NCBI RefSeq assembly: GCF_040362915.1 | Contig: NZ_AP029612.1 | Coordinates: 372,001-436,000 of the forward strand | DNA length: 64,000 bases | Reading direction: 5' to 3' | From: Sediminibacterium sp. KACHI17 | GTDB lineage: Bacteria; Bacteroidota; Bacteroidia; Chitinophagales; Chitinophagaceae | Shown: in pieces, positions 15,860 to 24,370 of the stretch | Layout: every line of letters begins with the position of its first letter | Position numbering within the stretch: position 1 is the stretch's first letter | Translations under genes and position numbers: made by a program | The notes under the pieces: model-generated | What the model was told of the DNA's origin: nothing | Database searches by the model: none | The model's input: only the letters and a program-made list of their open reading frames with translations

Positions 15860-16177
15860 GTGAATAATCAATCACAACTTATTTATCATATTACAACGGC
15901 TGAAAGCTGGGAAAAGGCAAAGTCTATGGGTTTCTATGAAGCCGACAGTTTGGCTGTTGAGGGATTTATTCATTGTAGTACTGAAGACCAGGTGGCGGGT
16001 GTATTGGAACGTTATTACCAAGGGCAGACAGGTCTTGTGAAATTGACCATTGATCGTCAAAAGGTGGATAGACCTGTAATTTTTGAACTAGCAGGGTCAA
16101 TCAATGAGGTTTTTCCGCATATTCATGGTGTTTTGAATCTGGATGCAGTCATCGATGTAAATCCGGTACATGGATAA
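15860..16177 (+). CDS. DUF952 family protein
   Basis: A 105-residue protein matching the DUF952 pattern: LIYHITTAESWEKAKSMGFY at residues 7-26, then EGFIHCSTEDQV and FPHIHGVLNLDAVI. The function of the family is not known; the fold is small and cytoplasmic. Translation starts at GTG (15860). It follows aroC by 21 bases and overlaps the next gene by eight bases, so it is co-transcribed with the shikimate genes without an obvious functional link. Confidence 0.85.
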   Translation: MNNQSQLIYHITTAESWEKAKSMGFYEADSLAVEGFIHCSTEDQVAGVLERYYQGQTGLVKLTIDRQKVDRPVIFELAGSINEVFPHIHGVLNLDAVIDVNPVHG

Positions 16178-16478
16178 TCATAGCTACATTATTAGTGCTT
16201 CATTACAGTTGGTGCCGATTGTGTCTGGTATAAAGCATCCTTATGTATGGATTGATGACGTAATCGGGATCATTCAAGATTCGGGTATAAGATACGAGGT
16301 TGGTCCATTTTCTACTTCAATTGAGGCTGATTATAAGTCAGTTATGCAGCTTATTGATAAAATCAACAACTTCCTTGCTGCTCAAAAATGTCCGGAGTGG
16401 GTATTGCAGGTGCAATTGCAGTTGCGTGCCGAAGCTGATATGACCTCTGATGAAAAGACGGTTCAGTATCGAGACTGA
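16170..16478 (+). CDS. Thiamine-binding-like protein (MTH1187/YkoF family)
   Basis: A 102-residue ferredoxin-like protein. SASLQLVPIVSG near the start and IEADYKSVMQLIDKINNF in the second half match the MTH1187/YkoF family (PF01910), which is reported to bind thiamine or its pyrimidine moiety. It overlaps the DUF952 gene by eight bases and is the last gene before a strong terminator. A link to aromatic synthesis is not apparent. Confidence 0.8.
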   Translation: MDNHSYIISASLQLVPIVSGIKHPYVWIDDVIGIIQDSGIRYEVGPFSTSIEADYKSVMQLIDKINNFLAAQKCPEWVLQVQLQLRAEADMTSDEKTVQYRD

Positions 16479-16538
16479 TCATTCCTTCGTTTAAATTCAC
16501 TGAATTCTGGTTTATCGGATTTTAAGCTATTTTATATT

Positions 16539-16586
16539 AAATAATTATAAATAAATGATTTTCATTTATTTATAATTATTTTTTGA
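16539..16586 (+). terminator. AT-rich terminator at the end of the aro operon
   Basis: A 20-bp perfect inverted repeat (16539-16558 with 16562-16581; three-base loop) made almost only of A and T, followed by a T run. It ends the run from the DAHP synthase gene to 16478. Confidence 0.75.
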
Positions 16587-16730
16587 ATAAAAAATAGAAT
16601 ATTTTTTTGATTTCTGGCATGGTGTTTGGTTAATGGGGCTTGACCGTATGTGCATATCCTCATTTGTATTTGGAGGCTAGGAAGAGTAATATTACTCAAG
16701 TGAAGTAACGGCGGTACAGAATCAAACATT

Positions 16731-17258
16731 ATGAAAATAGTATTATACCTGATCGGTACTTTGTATTTTTTACTTCCAGTCGGAAAGCCCTTGGCGCTGA
16801 CGGGTGGTCCTAAAACAGATACCATTCCTGTTCAAGATACCATTCCATCTTTGAAACAAGGGGGTGATACGGTGATATTCTATAAAGACACTATCCCGGG
16901 AGCTAGTACAGATCTGTTAGGAGATTCATTGATACCTCAAGGGAAGCTGGTCAAAGGAACGGCAAGCTACTATAGTTCCAAATTTGAAGGTAGAAAAACA
17001 GCTAATGGTACTGTGTTCAAGAATGCGGGTATGACCGGCGCGAGTAACCATTTCAAGCTAAATACCCTTGTTCTGGTTACGAATTTAAGAAATAACAAAA
17101 GCGTAATAGTGCTCATTACAGATCGCATGCACAACCGAATGAAGAAGAAAGGTCGTGTGATCGATTTGACACGAAATGCAGCAAAACAGCTGGATTTTAT
17201 CCAAAGAGGGCTGGTAAAAGTTTCCGTGCAGCCAATTGTTCCATTAACTAAAAATTGA
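16731..17258 (+). CDS. RlpA-like secreted protein (double-psi beta-barrel)
   Basis: A 175-residue exported protein with an N-terminal signal peptide (about residues 1-24). The middle (25-75) is low complexity with repeated DTIP words. The C-terminal domain (80-168) is a double-psi beta-barrel of the RlpA type: GTASYYSSKFEGRKTANG, then VLITDRMHNRMKKKGRVIDL and a final GLVKVSV strand. The aspartate of TDR is the catalytic acid in related lytic transglycosylases. No SPOR domain is present, so it may act on peptidoglycan without septal targeting. Confidence 0.85.
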   Translation: MKIVLYLIGTLYFLLPVGKPLALTGGPKTDTIPVQDTIPSLKQGGDTVIFYKDTIPGASTDLLGDSLIPQGKLVKGTASYYSSKFEGRKTANGTVFKNAGMTGASNHFKLNTLVLVTNLRNNKSVIVLITDRMHNRMKKKGRVIDLTRNAAKQLDFIQRGLVKVSVQPIVPLTKN

Positions 17259-17320
17259 ATGGGAATAAGTTCGGAATAACTTAAAGTTATCTTAATTTTC
17301 GGAAAATCACTTTCACCATG

Positions 17321-17328
17321 TATTTTTG
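17321..17328 (+). promoter_or_regulatory. Bacteroidota -7 promoter box for the OmpA-like gene
   Basis: TATTTTTG, an exact TAnnTTTG match, 22 bases before the ATG at 17351. Confidence 0.55.
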
Positions 17329-17350
17329 TGCCAATCAATAAAAAACTGTT

Positions 17351-18712
17351 ATGAAGAAACTTCTTTTTTCCCTGATAGCCAGTTGTTTGGTAGTAGTTGC
17401 ATTCGCCCAGACCACTCCGGTTAGCTATAAAAAAAGACCCTCGTTAGGAGTAAATTTCGTTTTGAAAGACATGTACACTTCTGATGCTATCAGTAGAAGT
17501 TCATTGTCGTCCGTTATTTCTAACAGACAATGGACTCCGTTTAAAAGATTGGATCCAGGATTGAGTTTTCAATATTTTCAAGGGTTAACTGAGTATGTTG
17601 ATTTTCAAGCAACACTTGCTGGTTCTTTTGTTAGATATCCTTTCTACTCAAGATCAGGTGTAGCTCAACCAACAAGTAGCAAGTTTCTTTTAGAACTGGA
17701 TGCTGCAGCAAATATCAAATTACTGACAGATAAGTATACTGTAGTTCCCTATTTAAGTTTTGGTATTGGTGCTTCTATGTACACTGGAACTTATTTCGCT
17801 GCATACGCACCAGCGGGTATGGGTTTACAATTTAACTTAGGTCAAGAAACTTTTCTCCATACACAATTCGTTCACAGATCTGCTATTTCAAGTTTAGCAG
17901 TAAATAATCTGGCTTACTCAATTGGACTTTCGTCTCCATTAACTGATAAGAAAGAGCCAGTTAAAGTAGCACCTCCACCACCACCTCCGCCAGTTGAAAA
18001 AGATACTGATGGTGATGGCATCCTTGACAGTAAGGATAAATGTCCAACTGTTGCAGGTGTTGCTAAATACGATGGTTGCCCTGTTCCTGATACAGATGGT
18101 GATGGCATCAATGATGACAATGATAAATGCCCTACTGTAAAAGGTCTGGCTAAATACGATGGTTGTCCAATTCCTGATACTGACAAAGACGGTATCAATG
18201 ATGAAGAAGACAAGTGCCCAACAGTTGCAGGCGTAGCTCGTTACCAAGGTTGTCCTGTACCTGATACAGATAAAGACGGTATCAATGATGAAGAAGATAA
18301 ATGTCCTACTGTACCTGGTATCAGAGAAAACAATGGTTGTCCTGCTGTTAAAGAGGAAATCGTTAAGAAAGTAGCAGCTAGTGCAAAGAATGTATTCTTC
18401 GTTACTGGTAGCGCGAAACTGCAAACCAAGTCATTCAAGGCTTTGGATGAAGTAGTAGCTATTCTGAAAGAAGATGCAGCCCTGAAATTAGATATCGAAG
18501 GTCATACTGATAATACAGGAACTGATAAAGTGAATATTCCATTGAGTCAAAATCGTGCAAAAGCAGTTCATGATTACTTAGTAAGTAAAGGTATCGATGC
18601 TTCTAGATTGAGCTCTGAAGGATACGGTTCATCTAAGCCTGTTGCTAATAATAAAACAGCTGCTGGTCGTACCTTGAACAGAAGAGTTGAAATGAAACTG
18701 AAATACTATTAA
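17351..18712 (+). CDS. OmpA-family outer membrane protein with TSP type-3 repeats
   Basis: A 453-residue envelope protein. Residues 1-20 are a signal peptide (MKKLLFSLIASCLVVVAFAQ). Residues 21-200 look like a small outer-membrane beta-barrel. A run of seven prolines (207-213) leads to four calcium-binding thrombospondin type-3 repeats (about 217-330), each with DTDGDGI or DTDKDGI followed by a DKCPT motif. Residues 346-453 are an OmpA/MotB peptidoglycan-binding domain: NVFFVTGSAKL, LDIEGHTDNTG, and NRRVEMKLKYY at the end. It should tether the outer membrane to the cell wall. The repeats share nucleotide identity, so the number may vary between strains. Confidence 0.93.
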   Translation: MKKLLFSLIASCLVVVAFAQTTPVSYKKRPSLGVNFVLKDMYTSDAISRSSLSSVISNRQWTPFKRLDPGLSFQYFQGLTEYVDFQATLAGSFVRYPFYSRSGVAQPTSSKFLLELDAAANIKLLTDKYTVVPYLSFGIGASMYTGTYFAAYAPAGMGLQFNLGQETFLHTQFVHRSAISSLAVNNLAYSIGLSSPLTDKKEPVKVAPPPPPPPVEKDTDGDGILDSKDKCPTVAGVAKYDGCPVPDTDGDGINDDNDKCPTVKGLAKYDGCPIPDTDKDGINDEEDKCPTVAGVARYQGCPVPDTDKDGINDEEDKCPTVPGIRENNGCPAVKEEIVKKVAASAKNVFFVTGSAKLQTKSFKALDEVVAILKEDAALKLDIEGHTDNTGTDKVNIPLSQNRAKAVHDYLVSKGIDASRLSSEGYGSSKPVANNKTAAGRTLNRRVEMKLKYY

Positions 18713-18754
18713 TAAGTAGCAAGAATAAATTCAAGAAACAAATAAGTTTCGAAT

Positions 18755-18786
18755 AAAAAAGCTCCGACTATGTTCGGAGCTTTTTT
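18755..18786. terminator. Bidirectional terminator between the OmpA-like gene and murB
   Basis: AAAAAAGCTCCGA and TCGGAGCTTTTTT form a hairpin with A and T runs on either side. It lies between convergent genes ending at 18712 and 18839. Confidence 0.85.
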
Positions 18787-18838
18787 ATTTTATTGATCTG
18801 ATGAAGATCATGGATACGATAAGGCTCGATCTCGATAA

Positions 18839-19876
18839 TTAGACAATATTCACTTCGCGTTCTAAATGGATGCCAAATTTTTCAAATACCGATTGCATGA
18901 TATCAGTAGAGAGTTTGAAAATATCAGCGCCGGTTGCATTCCCATAATTGACCAATACCAGTGGTTGTTTCTCATGACAGCCTACATCGCCTTTTCGAAA
19001 CCCTTTCCATCCGCATTGCTCGATCAACCAGGCGGCAGCAATTTTTACTTTATGTTCATTTACAGGGTGCCCAACTATTTGAGGGAATTTTTCTTCCAAG
19101 GTTTTAAATCTTCCAATTGAAATGACCGGATTTTTAAAGAAACTTCCTGCATTTCCCAAATGTGAAGGGTCAGGTAGTTTTGATTGCCTGATACGAATGA
19201 CCGCATCGGAAATATCTTTGATGCTCAGTTCCTTTACCTTCATTTTTTCCAATTCCTCATTAATTGCTCCATAAGAAGTATTAAAATCAGGAACTTTTCT
19301 CAATCGATAGGTGACACTGGTGATGATAAATTTGTTTCGGTATTTCTCTTTGAACACACTTTCTCGGTATCCGAATTCACAATCTTTCAGATAAAAGATC
19401 TCTTTGTGTTTTTCATTGATATGCCAGGCTTCCAAAGAATGAAATACATCTTTGATCTCAACACCATATGCTCCTATGTTTTGCATAGGAGAGGCTCCGA
19501 CACTACCCGGTATTAAACTCAGATTCTCTAAGCCAGCATATCCTTTTTCAATACAATAAAGTACAAACTGATGCCAGTTTTCACCGGCCATCGCTTTTAC
19601 ATAGAAATAGTCTTTGTCTTCATCAATGAGCTCAAATCCTTTCAGGTCATTCTTCAAAACCAAACCATCTACATCTCTGGTGAACAGAATGTTACTTCCT
19701 CCACCCAAAATCAGTAATGGCATATACGGAAGCTCATTGTAGTGTTCCAGCATTTCTAAAAGCGCATCCATGCTGTTAAACGATGCGAATAAACGTGCAT
19801 GAACATCCAACCCAAAACTATTGTAAGCTTTGAGGGATCGATCTGGAATAAACTGCGTTCCGTGATACATAAGCAT
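18839..19876 (-). CDS. murB: UDP-N-acetylenolpyruvoylglucosamine reductase
   Basis: Reduces UDP-GlcNAc-enolpyruvate to UDP-MurNAc with FAD and NADPH, second committed step of peptidoglycan synthesis. The 345-residue protein has the FAD-binding loop LILGGGSNILFT, the segment SLIPGSVGASPMQNIGAYG and the catalytic serine in GNAGSFFKNP (about residue 246). NSFGLDVHARLFA near the N-terminus is the usual N-terminal motif. A second ATG at 19870 is an alternative start. It follows priA by 11 bases, so plsC, priA and murB form one minus-strand operon. Confidence 0.95.
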   Translation of the reverse strand: MLMYHGTQFIPDRSLKAYNSFGLDVHARLFASFNSMDALLEMLEHYNELPYMPLLILGGGSNILFTRDVDGLVLKNDLKGFELIDEDKDYFYVKAMAGENWHQFVLYCIEKGYAGLENLSLIPGSVGASPMQNIGAYGVEIKDVFHSLEAWHINEKHKEIFYLKDCEFGYRESVFKEKYRNKFIITSVTYRLRKVPDFNTSYGAINEELEKMKVKELSIKDISDAVIRIRQSKLPDPSHLGNAGSFFKNPVISIGRFKTLEEKFPQIVGHPVNEHKVKIAAAWLIEQCGWKGFRKGDVGCHEKQPLVLVNYGNATGADIFKLSTDIMQSVFEKFGIHLEREVNIV

Positions 19877-19887
19877 TACTTTTCCTG

Positions 19888-22323
19888 CTATAATGGATCT
19901 ACATTGATGACGATCCTTACCGCTTTATATCTTTGATTGGATTGGATGATAACGATCTGCTGCATGATCTCCCTTTTACACTGTTGTATCTTTTGTACAT
20001 CTTTCGGTAATTTAATCAACACTTCCCAAAGATATTGGTTTCTGATTCTGTCTACCACCGGTTGAGCAGGTCCACTCATTTCTTTTAAAAAGTTAGCGGC
20101 CATCCCCTTCATCAATACATGTGCTGCTTCTTCGGCAAGATGTTTCTCCTTGTGCTTAAAAGTCAATTGTATCAGTCGGGTGTATGGGGGATACCCAAAT
20201 TGCTTTCGGTTCTCTATTTCATATTGGTATAAAGCCTCATAATGATGTTGTTGCACAAAAGCTAATACAGGATGTCTTGTATTACTCACTTGTATCAACA
20301 CTTTACCCAACTGATCCTTCCTGCCGGCCCTGCCACTCACTTGTTCCATTAACTGATAAGCTTTTTCATTGACCCTGAAATCGGTAAAACCCAATATGCC
20401 ATCTGCATCTATGATACCTACCAGATTTACATGATCAAAATCCAGTCCCTTCACAACCATCTGTGTGCCGACTAAAATATCCAGCTTTTGTTGTTCAAAT
20501 GATTTGATCAGGGCGTCATGGTCATGTTTGCCTTTCACACTATCATAATCCATTCGGGCAATTCTGGCGTCAGGAAAATGCTCATTCAATAATTCCTCGA
20601 TCTGCTCTGTTCCAAAATTTTTCTGTGTGAAATCATGACTTCCACATGCAGCACAGGTTTGTATGACTGGATAATGTGTGCCACAGTAATGACAGGTAAG
20701 TTTATTCTGAAACTTATGATAGGTGAGCGTTACATCACAGTTTTTACATTGTGGGATCCATCCGCAGGTATTACAAATTTGATAGGGGGCATAGCCACGG
20801 CGATTTTGAAAAAGAATGACTTGTTTCTGTTGACCAAGCGATTGGCGGATGCCATCCAGAAGTGGCTCAGTAAAGGCGATCTTCCCTTTTTGTTGAAATT
20901 TCTTGACATCGATCAATTCTATTTCAGGTAACTGTGCTTCTCCAAAACGTTCCGTTAGTTGTACCAGACCATATTTATGTTGCTGACAATTAAAAAAACT
21001 TTCTACTGAAGGGGTGGCACTTCCCAATAGTACTTTGGCATTGAACAGATTGGCATAATATACCGCTGCATCTCTTGCATGATAGCGAGGCGCGGGATCT
21101 TGTTGTTTGTAAGAACCATCATGCTCTTCATCAGCAATGATCAGTGACAAGTCTTTAAACGGAAGGAAAAGTGAAGACCTTGCACCAAGAATCACTTTGA
21201 TCTCTCCATTCTTCACTTTATTCCAGATCTCGACTCTTTCATTGGCATTGAATTTTGAATGATAGATCGCGATATGTCCGCCAAAGTATTCCTGTAATCT
21301 TCGAATGATCTGCGCTGTCAAAGCGATCTCAGGCAGCATATATAAAACCTGTTTACCTTCTCTGATCTGTTCTTCAATCAGTTTGGTATAGATCTGTGTT
21401 TTCCCGCTGGCAGTTACACCATGCAGTAAACAAACAGGTTTTTGCGCAAATTGAAAGCGTATGTCCGAGAGCGCTTTTTCCTGAGCCGTGGATAATGTAA
21501 AATGGATGTTGAGCTCGGGTGTACCATAATATATTCTGTCGCTGCTTCTCTTTTCGGCAAGCAGGACACCCTTTTCCAATAAGCCTTTTAGTTGAGTTGA
21601 AGTGGCGTTTGATTTTTTTAAAAGTTCGTTTTGTAAAACTTCACCCTCTGTACGTTGCAAGTGCAGAAAAGCCAATAATAACTCCATTTGCTTAGGAGCT
21701 TTCGTCCAGCTATTGAGCAGGTCTGCCAGTTTTTCTTCTTGTTTATAATTGGGATGTAAAGAAATGTAGGTCTGTTTCTTTTCTTTATACTTTTCTTTCA
21801 ATTCCTCCCACACATAACACACTTCTTTATCGATCAGTTTTTTGATGATCGGATATACATGTGTTACATCCAGTAATTCCTGTACTTCACTCAGTCGAAG
21901 TTCTTTTTTCAGTTCCAGCGCTTCTGCAACAATATATTCATTGTCTGATAAGTCGCTAAAATCAATACTTCGTTCTTCATTCCAGATCAATATACTCTCA
22001 CTGGATAGTTTTAGGTTAGCAGGAATGGCCGCTTGCATGATCTCTCCTTCACTACACATATAATAGTTAGCCATCCATTCCCAAAAGCGCAATTGTTCGG
22101 GGTGAACGATGGGTTCATGATCTAGTACATTGATGATATCTCTGGGATCAAAAGCTTCGGGTTTTTGATGGTGCAGTTTCTTGATGATACCTGCATATTT
22201 TTTACTTTTCCCCAACATCACTTCCACCCGAATACCCGGCTGAACCTTATCCTGCAGGGTCGGTGGTATCGACCATGTATAATTCAGGGGTAAAGCAAGT
22301 GGTATGATGATCTCGGCGTACAC
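19888..22323 (-). CDS. priA: Primosomal protein N' (replication restart helicase)
   Basis: PriA rebuilds the replisome at stalled forks. In about 811 residues it has the N-terminal 3'-binding domain (YAEIIIPLALPLNYTW), the helicase Walker A GVTASGKT (about residue 300), the DEEH box (about 397) and a zinc-binding region with four CxxC pairs between about 511 and 561 (CNTCGWIPQCKNC and following). GRAGRKDQLG belongs to motif VI. No ATG lies at the N-terminus; the GTG at 22323 gives the family's usual beginning and is preferred to a TTG at 22341. Nine to 30 bases separate it from plsC. Confidence 0.95.
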   Translation of the reverse strand: MYAEIIIPLALPLNYTWSIPPTLQDKVQPGIRVEVMLGKSKKYAGIIKKLHHQKPEAFDPRDIINVLDHEPIVHPEQLRFWEWMANYYMCSEGEIMQAAIPANLKLSSESILIWNEERSIDFSDLSDNEYIVAEALELKKELRLSEVQELLDVTHVYPIIKKLIDKEVCYVWEELKEKYKEKKQTYISLHPNYKQEEKLADLLNSWTKAPKQMELLLAFLHLQRTEGEVLQNELLKKSNATSTQLKGLLEKGVLLAEKRSSDRIYYGTPELNIHFTLSTAQEKALSDIRFQFAQKPVCLLHGVTASGKTQIYTKLIEEQIREGKQVLYMLPEIALTAQIIRRLQEYFGGHIAIYHSKFNANERVEIWNKVKNGEIKVILGARSSLFLPFKDLSLIIADEEHDGSYKQQDPAPRYHARDAAVYYANLFNAKVLLGSATPSVESFFNCQQHKYGLVQLTERFGEAQLPEIELIDVKKFQQKGKIAFTEPLLDGIRQSLGQQKQVILFQNRRGYAPYQICNTCGWIPQCKNCDVTLTYHKFQNKLTCHYCGTHYPVIQTCAACGSHDFTQKNFGTEQIEELLNEHFPDARIARMDYDSVKGKHDHDALIKSFEQQKLDILVGTQMVVKGLDFDHVNLVGIIDADGILGFTDFRVNEKAYQLMEQVSGRAGRKDQLGKVLIQVSNTRHPVLAFVQQHHYEALYQYEIENRKQFGYPPYTRLIQLTFKHKEKHLAEEAAHVLMKGMAANFLKEMSGPAQPVVDRIRNQYLWEVLIKLPKDVQKIQQCKREIMQQIVIIQSNQRYKAVRIVINVDPL

Positions 22324-22350
22324 TATGACTAATTTGATCAAAAATAAGGC

Positions 22351-23109
22351 TTATGCAGTTGGGTAATTCCTATATCTGCGCAGACCTGCATCCATAATAC
22401 CATATACTTTTTCTTTGAGCAAAGGAATGTCTTTCATGGTTAAGCCTTTTACAGGGATCTCATCCAAAAAGACCACCCTGCTTTTACCCGGCGTCAGGGA
22501 GAAAATACTGTCATAATGTAGTCGCTCTAACGTATCCACTAATAAAACAGGTTTGATAGGTGTTTCTGTTTCTATTGCGATACGGAAAGCGCCATCAAAA
22601 AAATCTTTTAGGGGTGTTGGAGTCACATTGAATGTGCCTTCCGGAAAAATAAAAATGGAAATACCATGTCTCAATGCAGATTTCAAGGCACGAACACTTT
22701 TAGATCGGGTTTCAGCATTTTTTCTGTCTACCAATACAACAGCAGCTCTGTATATCCAACCAAATACCGGAATCTTAACCATTTCATACTTCCCCAATAT
22801 CCTGATGGGCTGGTGTGCGATCAATACCAATGGGGGGATATCCATATAAGAGATATGATTGGCTACAAAAATGTATTGTTTCGTAGGGTCATGTGGAAAC
22901 TCATAGATCTCTTTGTGCGAAATACCGATCAGAAAGTACCAGATCTTTGCCCAGATCATACACAGTTGATAGATCAGATTGCCTCCTGTAATCTTTCCGA
23001 ATAACAATGAAAGCATTACAAATGGGAATACGAGCAGCATAATGATGACAAAAAGAATAAATGCATACACGCAGTACAAAAACTGTAGCATTCTGACCAG
23101 GGGATTCAT
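22351..23109 (-). CDS. plsC: 1-acyl-sn-glycerol-3-phosphate acyltransferase
   Basis: Adds the second acyl chain to make phosphatidic acid at the inner membrane. The 252-residue protein has a hydrophobic N-terminus (about 10-38) that anchors it. The catalytic HX4D motif is H85-D90 in NHISYMD, and the glycerol-phosphate site is FPEGTF at 155-160. PIKPVLLVD is the third block. First gene of the minus-strand group plsC-priA-murB; it could also act on other acyl acceptors. Confidence 0.9.
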   Translation of the reverse strand: MNPLVRMLQFLYCVYAFILFVIIMLLVFPFVMLSLLFGKITGGNLIYQLCMIWAKIWYFLIGISHKEIYEFPHDPTKQYIFVANHISYMDIPPLVLIAHQPIRILGKYEMVKIPVFGWIYRAAVVLVDRKNAETRSKSVRALKSALRHGISIFIFPEGTFNVTPTPLKDFFDGAFRIAIETETPIKPVLLVDTLERLHYDSIFSLTPGKSRVVFLDEIPVKGLTMKDIPLLKEKVYGIMDAGLRRYRNYPTA

Positions 23110-23140
23110 CTATCGAACATAAGGAAATAATGGCATAAAT

Positions 23141-23171
23141 AAAAAGGCCGATGGCTAAAGCATCGGCCTTT
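23141..23171 (-). terminator. Terminator of the amtB-porin transcript
   Basis: AAAGGCCGATG and CATCGGCCTTT (23143-23153 with 23161-23171) pair over a seven-base loop; on the minus strand a T run follows. It lies between the porin gene's 3' end and the plsC start. Confidence 0.8.
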
Positions 23172-23189
23172 ATTCCAAGAGTATGTCTT

Positions 23190-24218
23190 TTAAAATTTGT
23201 AGACTGCTGCAATCAGAAATGCCAAAGTGCTTTTTGTTTTTGTACTTGATGCTCCTTTAAAGAATACATCACTGGCAGAATTGTCCATTCTGATCTCAGG
23301 AATGATGGTCAGATTTTGATTTTTGATATTGGCAGATAATGTGGTTGCATAAATTTTACCGCCAATACCAATCGGAGAGAGGGTTCTGTCATCGAAATAA
23401 TCCTGTCTCAATGTAAAACCTAGCGATGAAATAGGGTCATAATTCAGATAGAGGGCATGACTTTTCCAATTGGATGATTGTCCGGCGGACTTAAGACATT
23501 GCATGCTTCCATCATAAGCAATGCCCCATTTATCTGAAAGAGCACCAGTGATCACCATGTTGTACTGCGTGATGCCATTGCCGCCCTGAAAATTCAAGTA
23601 TCCTTTTATCTTATCATTTTTCGAAGCGGTGCTCACTTGTGCTAAAATGAATTTGGCAGAAGTGGTAGTAGTAGACTGATCGGTTGGATTGGCAACTCCG
23701 ATCATCATGGCTGTTTTTCCGCCTAATGCAATGTCCGCTTTTACGCCTGTATGAAAGAATGGTCCATATGAGAAGCCATATGACATGCTATAGTTTCTGT
23801 TACCTGTTGCATCCACGAGTTCATATCCAACATGTGTGGCCCATTTACCCATGGTCAATTTAAGATGATCGGTAACTGCATAGCTCAGGTACATTTGTTT
23901 AATGGCTGCAAGTGATCCGACATCATTGTAGGAGAACTCTTGTGCTCTTCTTCCAAAACCAATATCTGCAACTGCAGATACTTTTCCAAAAGAGTGATCA
24001 ACCCTGAAGGAGGCCATTCCTAACTCAAATGAATTTTGAGAGTTGGTAAAGCTGGTAAAGTTGTTGGTTTTTGTTGGAGCGTCGGAAAAACTGTACCGAT
24101 AATAGGCGTCAACGGATCCTGATAAAACAGTGGTAGCTTTTTTCGACGAATCTGATTGTGCGTTCAATGAAAGGCAGGCGCATGCGGCTGCTGAAAGGGT
24201 TAAAATTTTGCGTAACAT
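23190..24218 (-). CDS. Outer membrane porin (OmpL/bbp2-like)
   Basis: A 342-residue protein with a signal peptide (MLRKILTLSAAACACLSLNA) and alternating strands of a beta-barrel ending in the outer-membrane-type aromatic VYKF. It resembles the putative beta-barrel porin-2 family (bbp2). The ATG at 24218 was chosen because it gives an ideal signal peptide; the longer frame to 24338 begins with 40 residues of no known type. It lies downstream of amtB on the same strand, so it may let ammonium or small nitrogen compounds cross the outer membrane, but that is inference from position only. Confidence 0.8.
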   Translation of the reverse strand: MLRKILTLSAAACACLSLNAQSDSSKKATTVLSGSVDAYYRYSFSDAPTKTNNFTSFTNSQNSFELGMASFRVDHSFGKVSAVADIGFGRRAQEFSYNDVGSLAAIKQMYLSYAVTDHLKLTMGKWATHVGYELVDATGNRNYSMSYGFSYGPFFHTGVKADIALGGKTAMMIGVANPTDQSTTTTSAKFILAQVSTASKNDKIKGYLNFQGGNGITQYNMVITGALSDKWGIAYDGSMQCLKSAGQSSNWKSHALYLNYDPISSLGFTLRQDYFDDRTLSPIGIGGKIYATTLSANIKNQNLTIIPEIRMDNSASDVFFKGASSTKTKSTLAFLIAAVYKF

Positions 24219-24244
24219 TGCAATTGGTTTTATAATTAACAAAT

Positions 24245-24292
24245 AGGTACAGCCGGTAAACCTGGTCAGAGGTTTATCATATGGCTGTACCT
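24245..24292 (-). other. Intercistronic stem-loop between amtB and the porin gene
   Basis: AGGTACAGCC (24245-24254) pairs with GGCTGTACCT (24283-24292), and an inner GGTAAACCT pairs with AGGTTTATC. No T run is next to it on the minus strand, so an mRNA stability or processing element fits better than a terminator. Confidence 0.55.
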
Positions 24293-24370
24293 TATTTTCT
24301 TTAGCAAATCGTTTATTCGGAGAGAGGACTGCAATCAATGGGTCAGCATTTTTTGCAGTGGATGAATAAA

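Noticed and set aside
17990..18345. Tandem repeats in the OmpA-like gene considered as a separate repeat element
   Set aside because: They encode calcium-binding TSP type-3 repeats in frame and are normal for this protein family.
22324..22341. TTG at 22341 as start of priA
   Set aside because: It adds six residues without family support; GTG at 22323 gives the usual PriA N-terminus.
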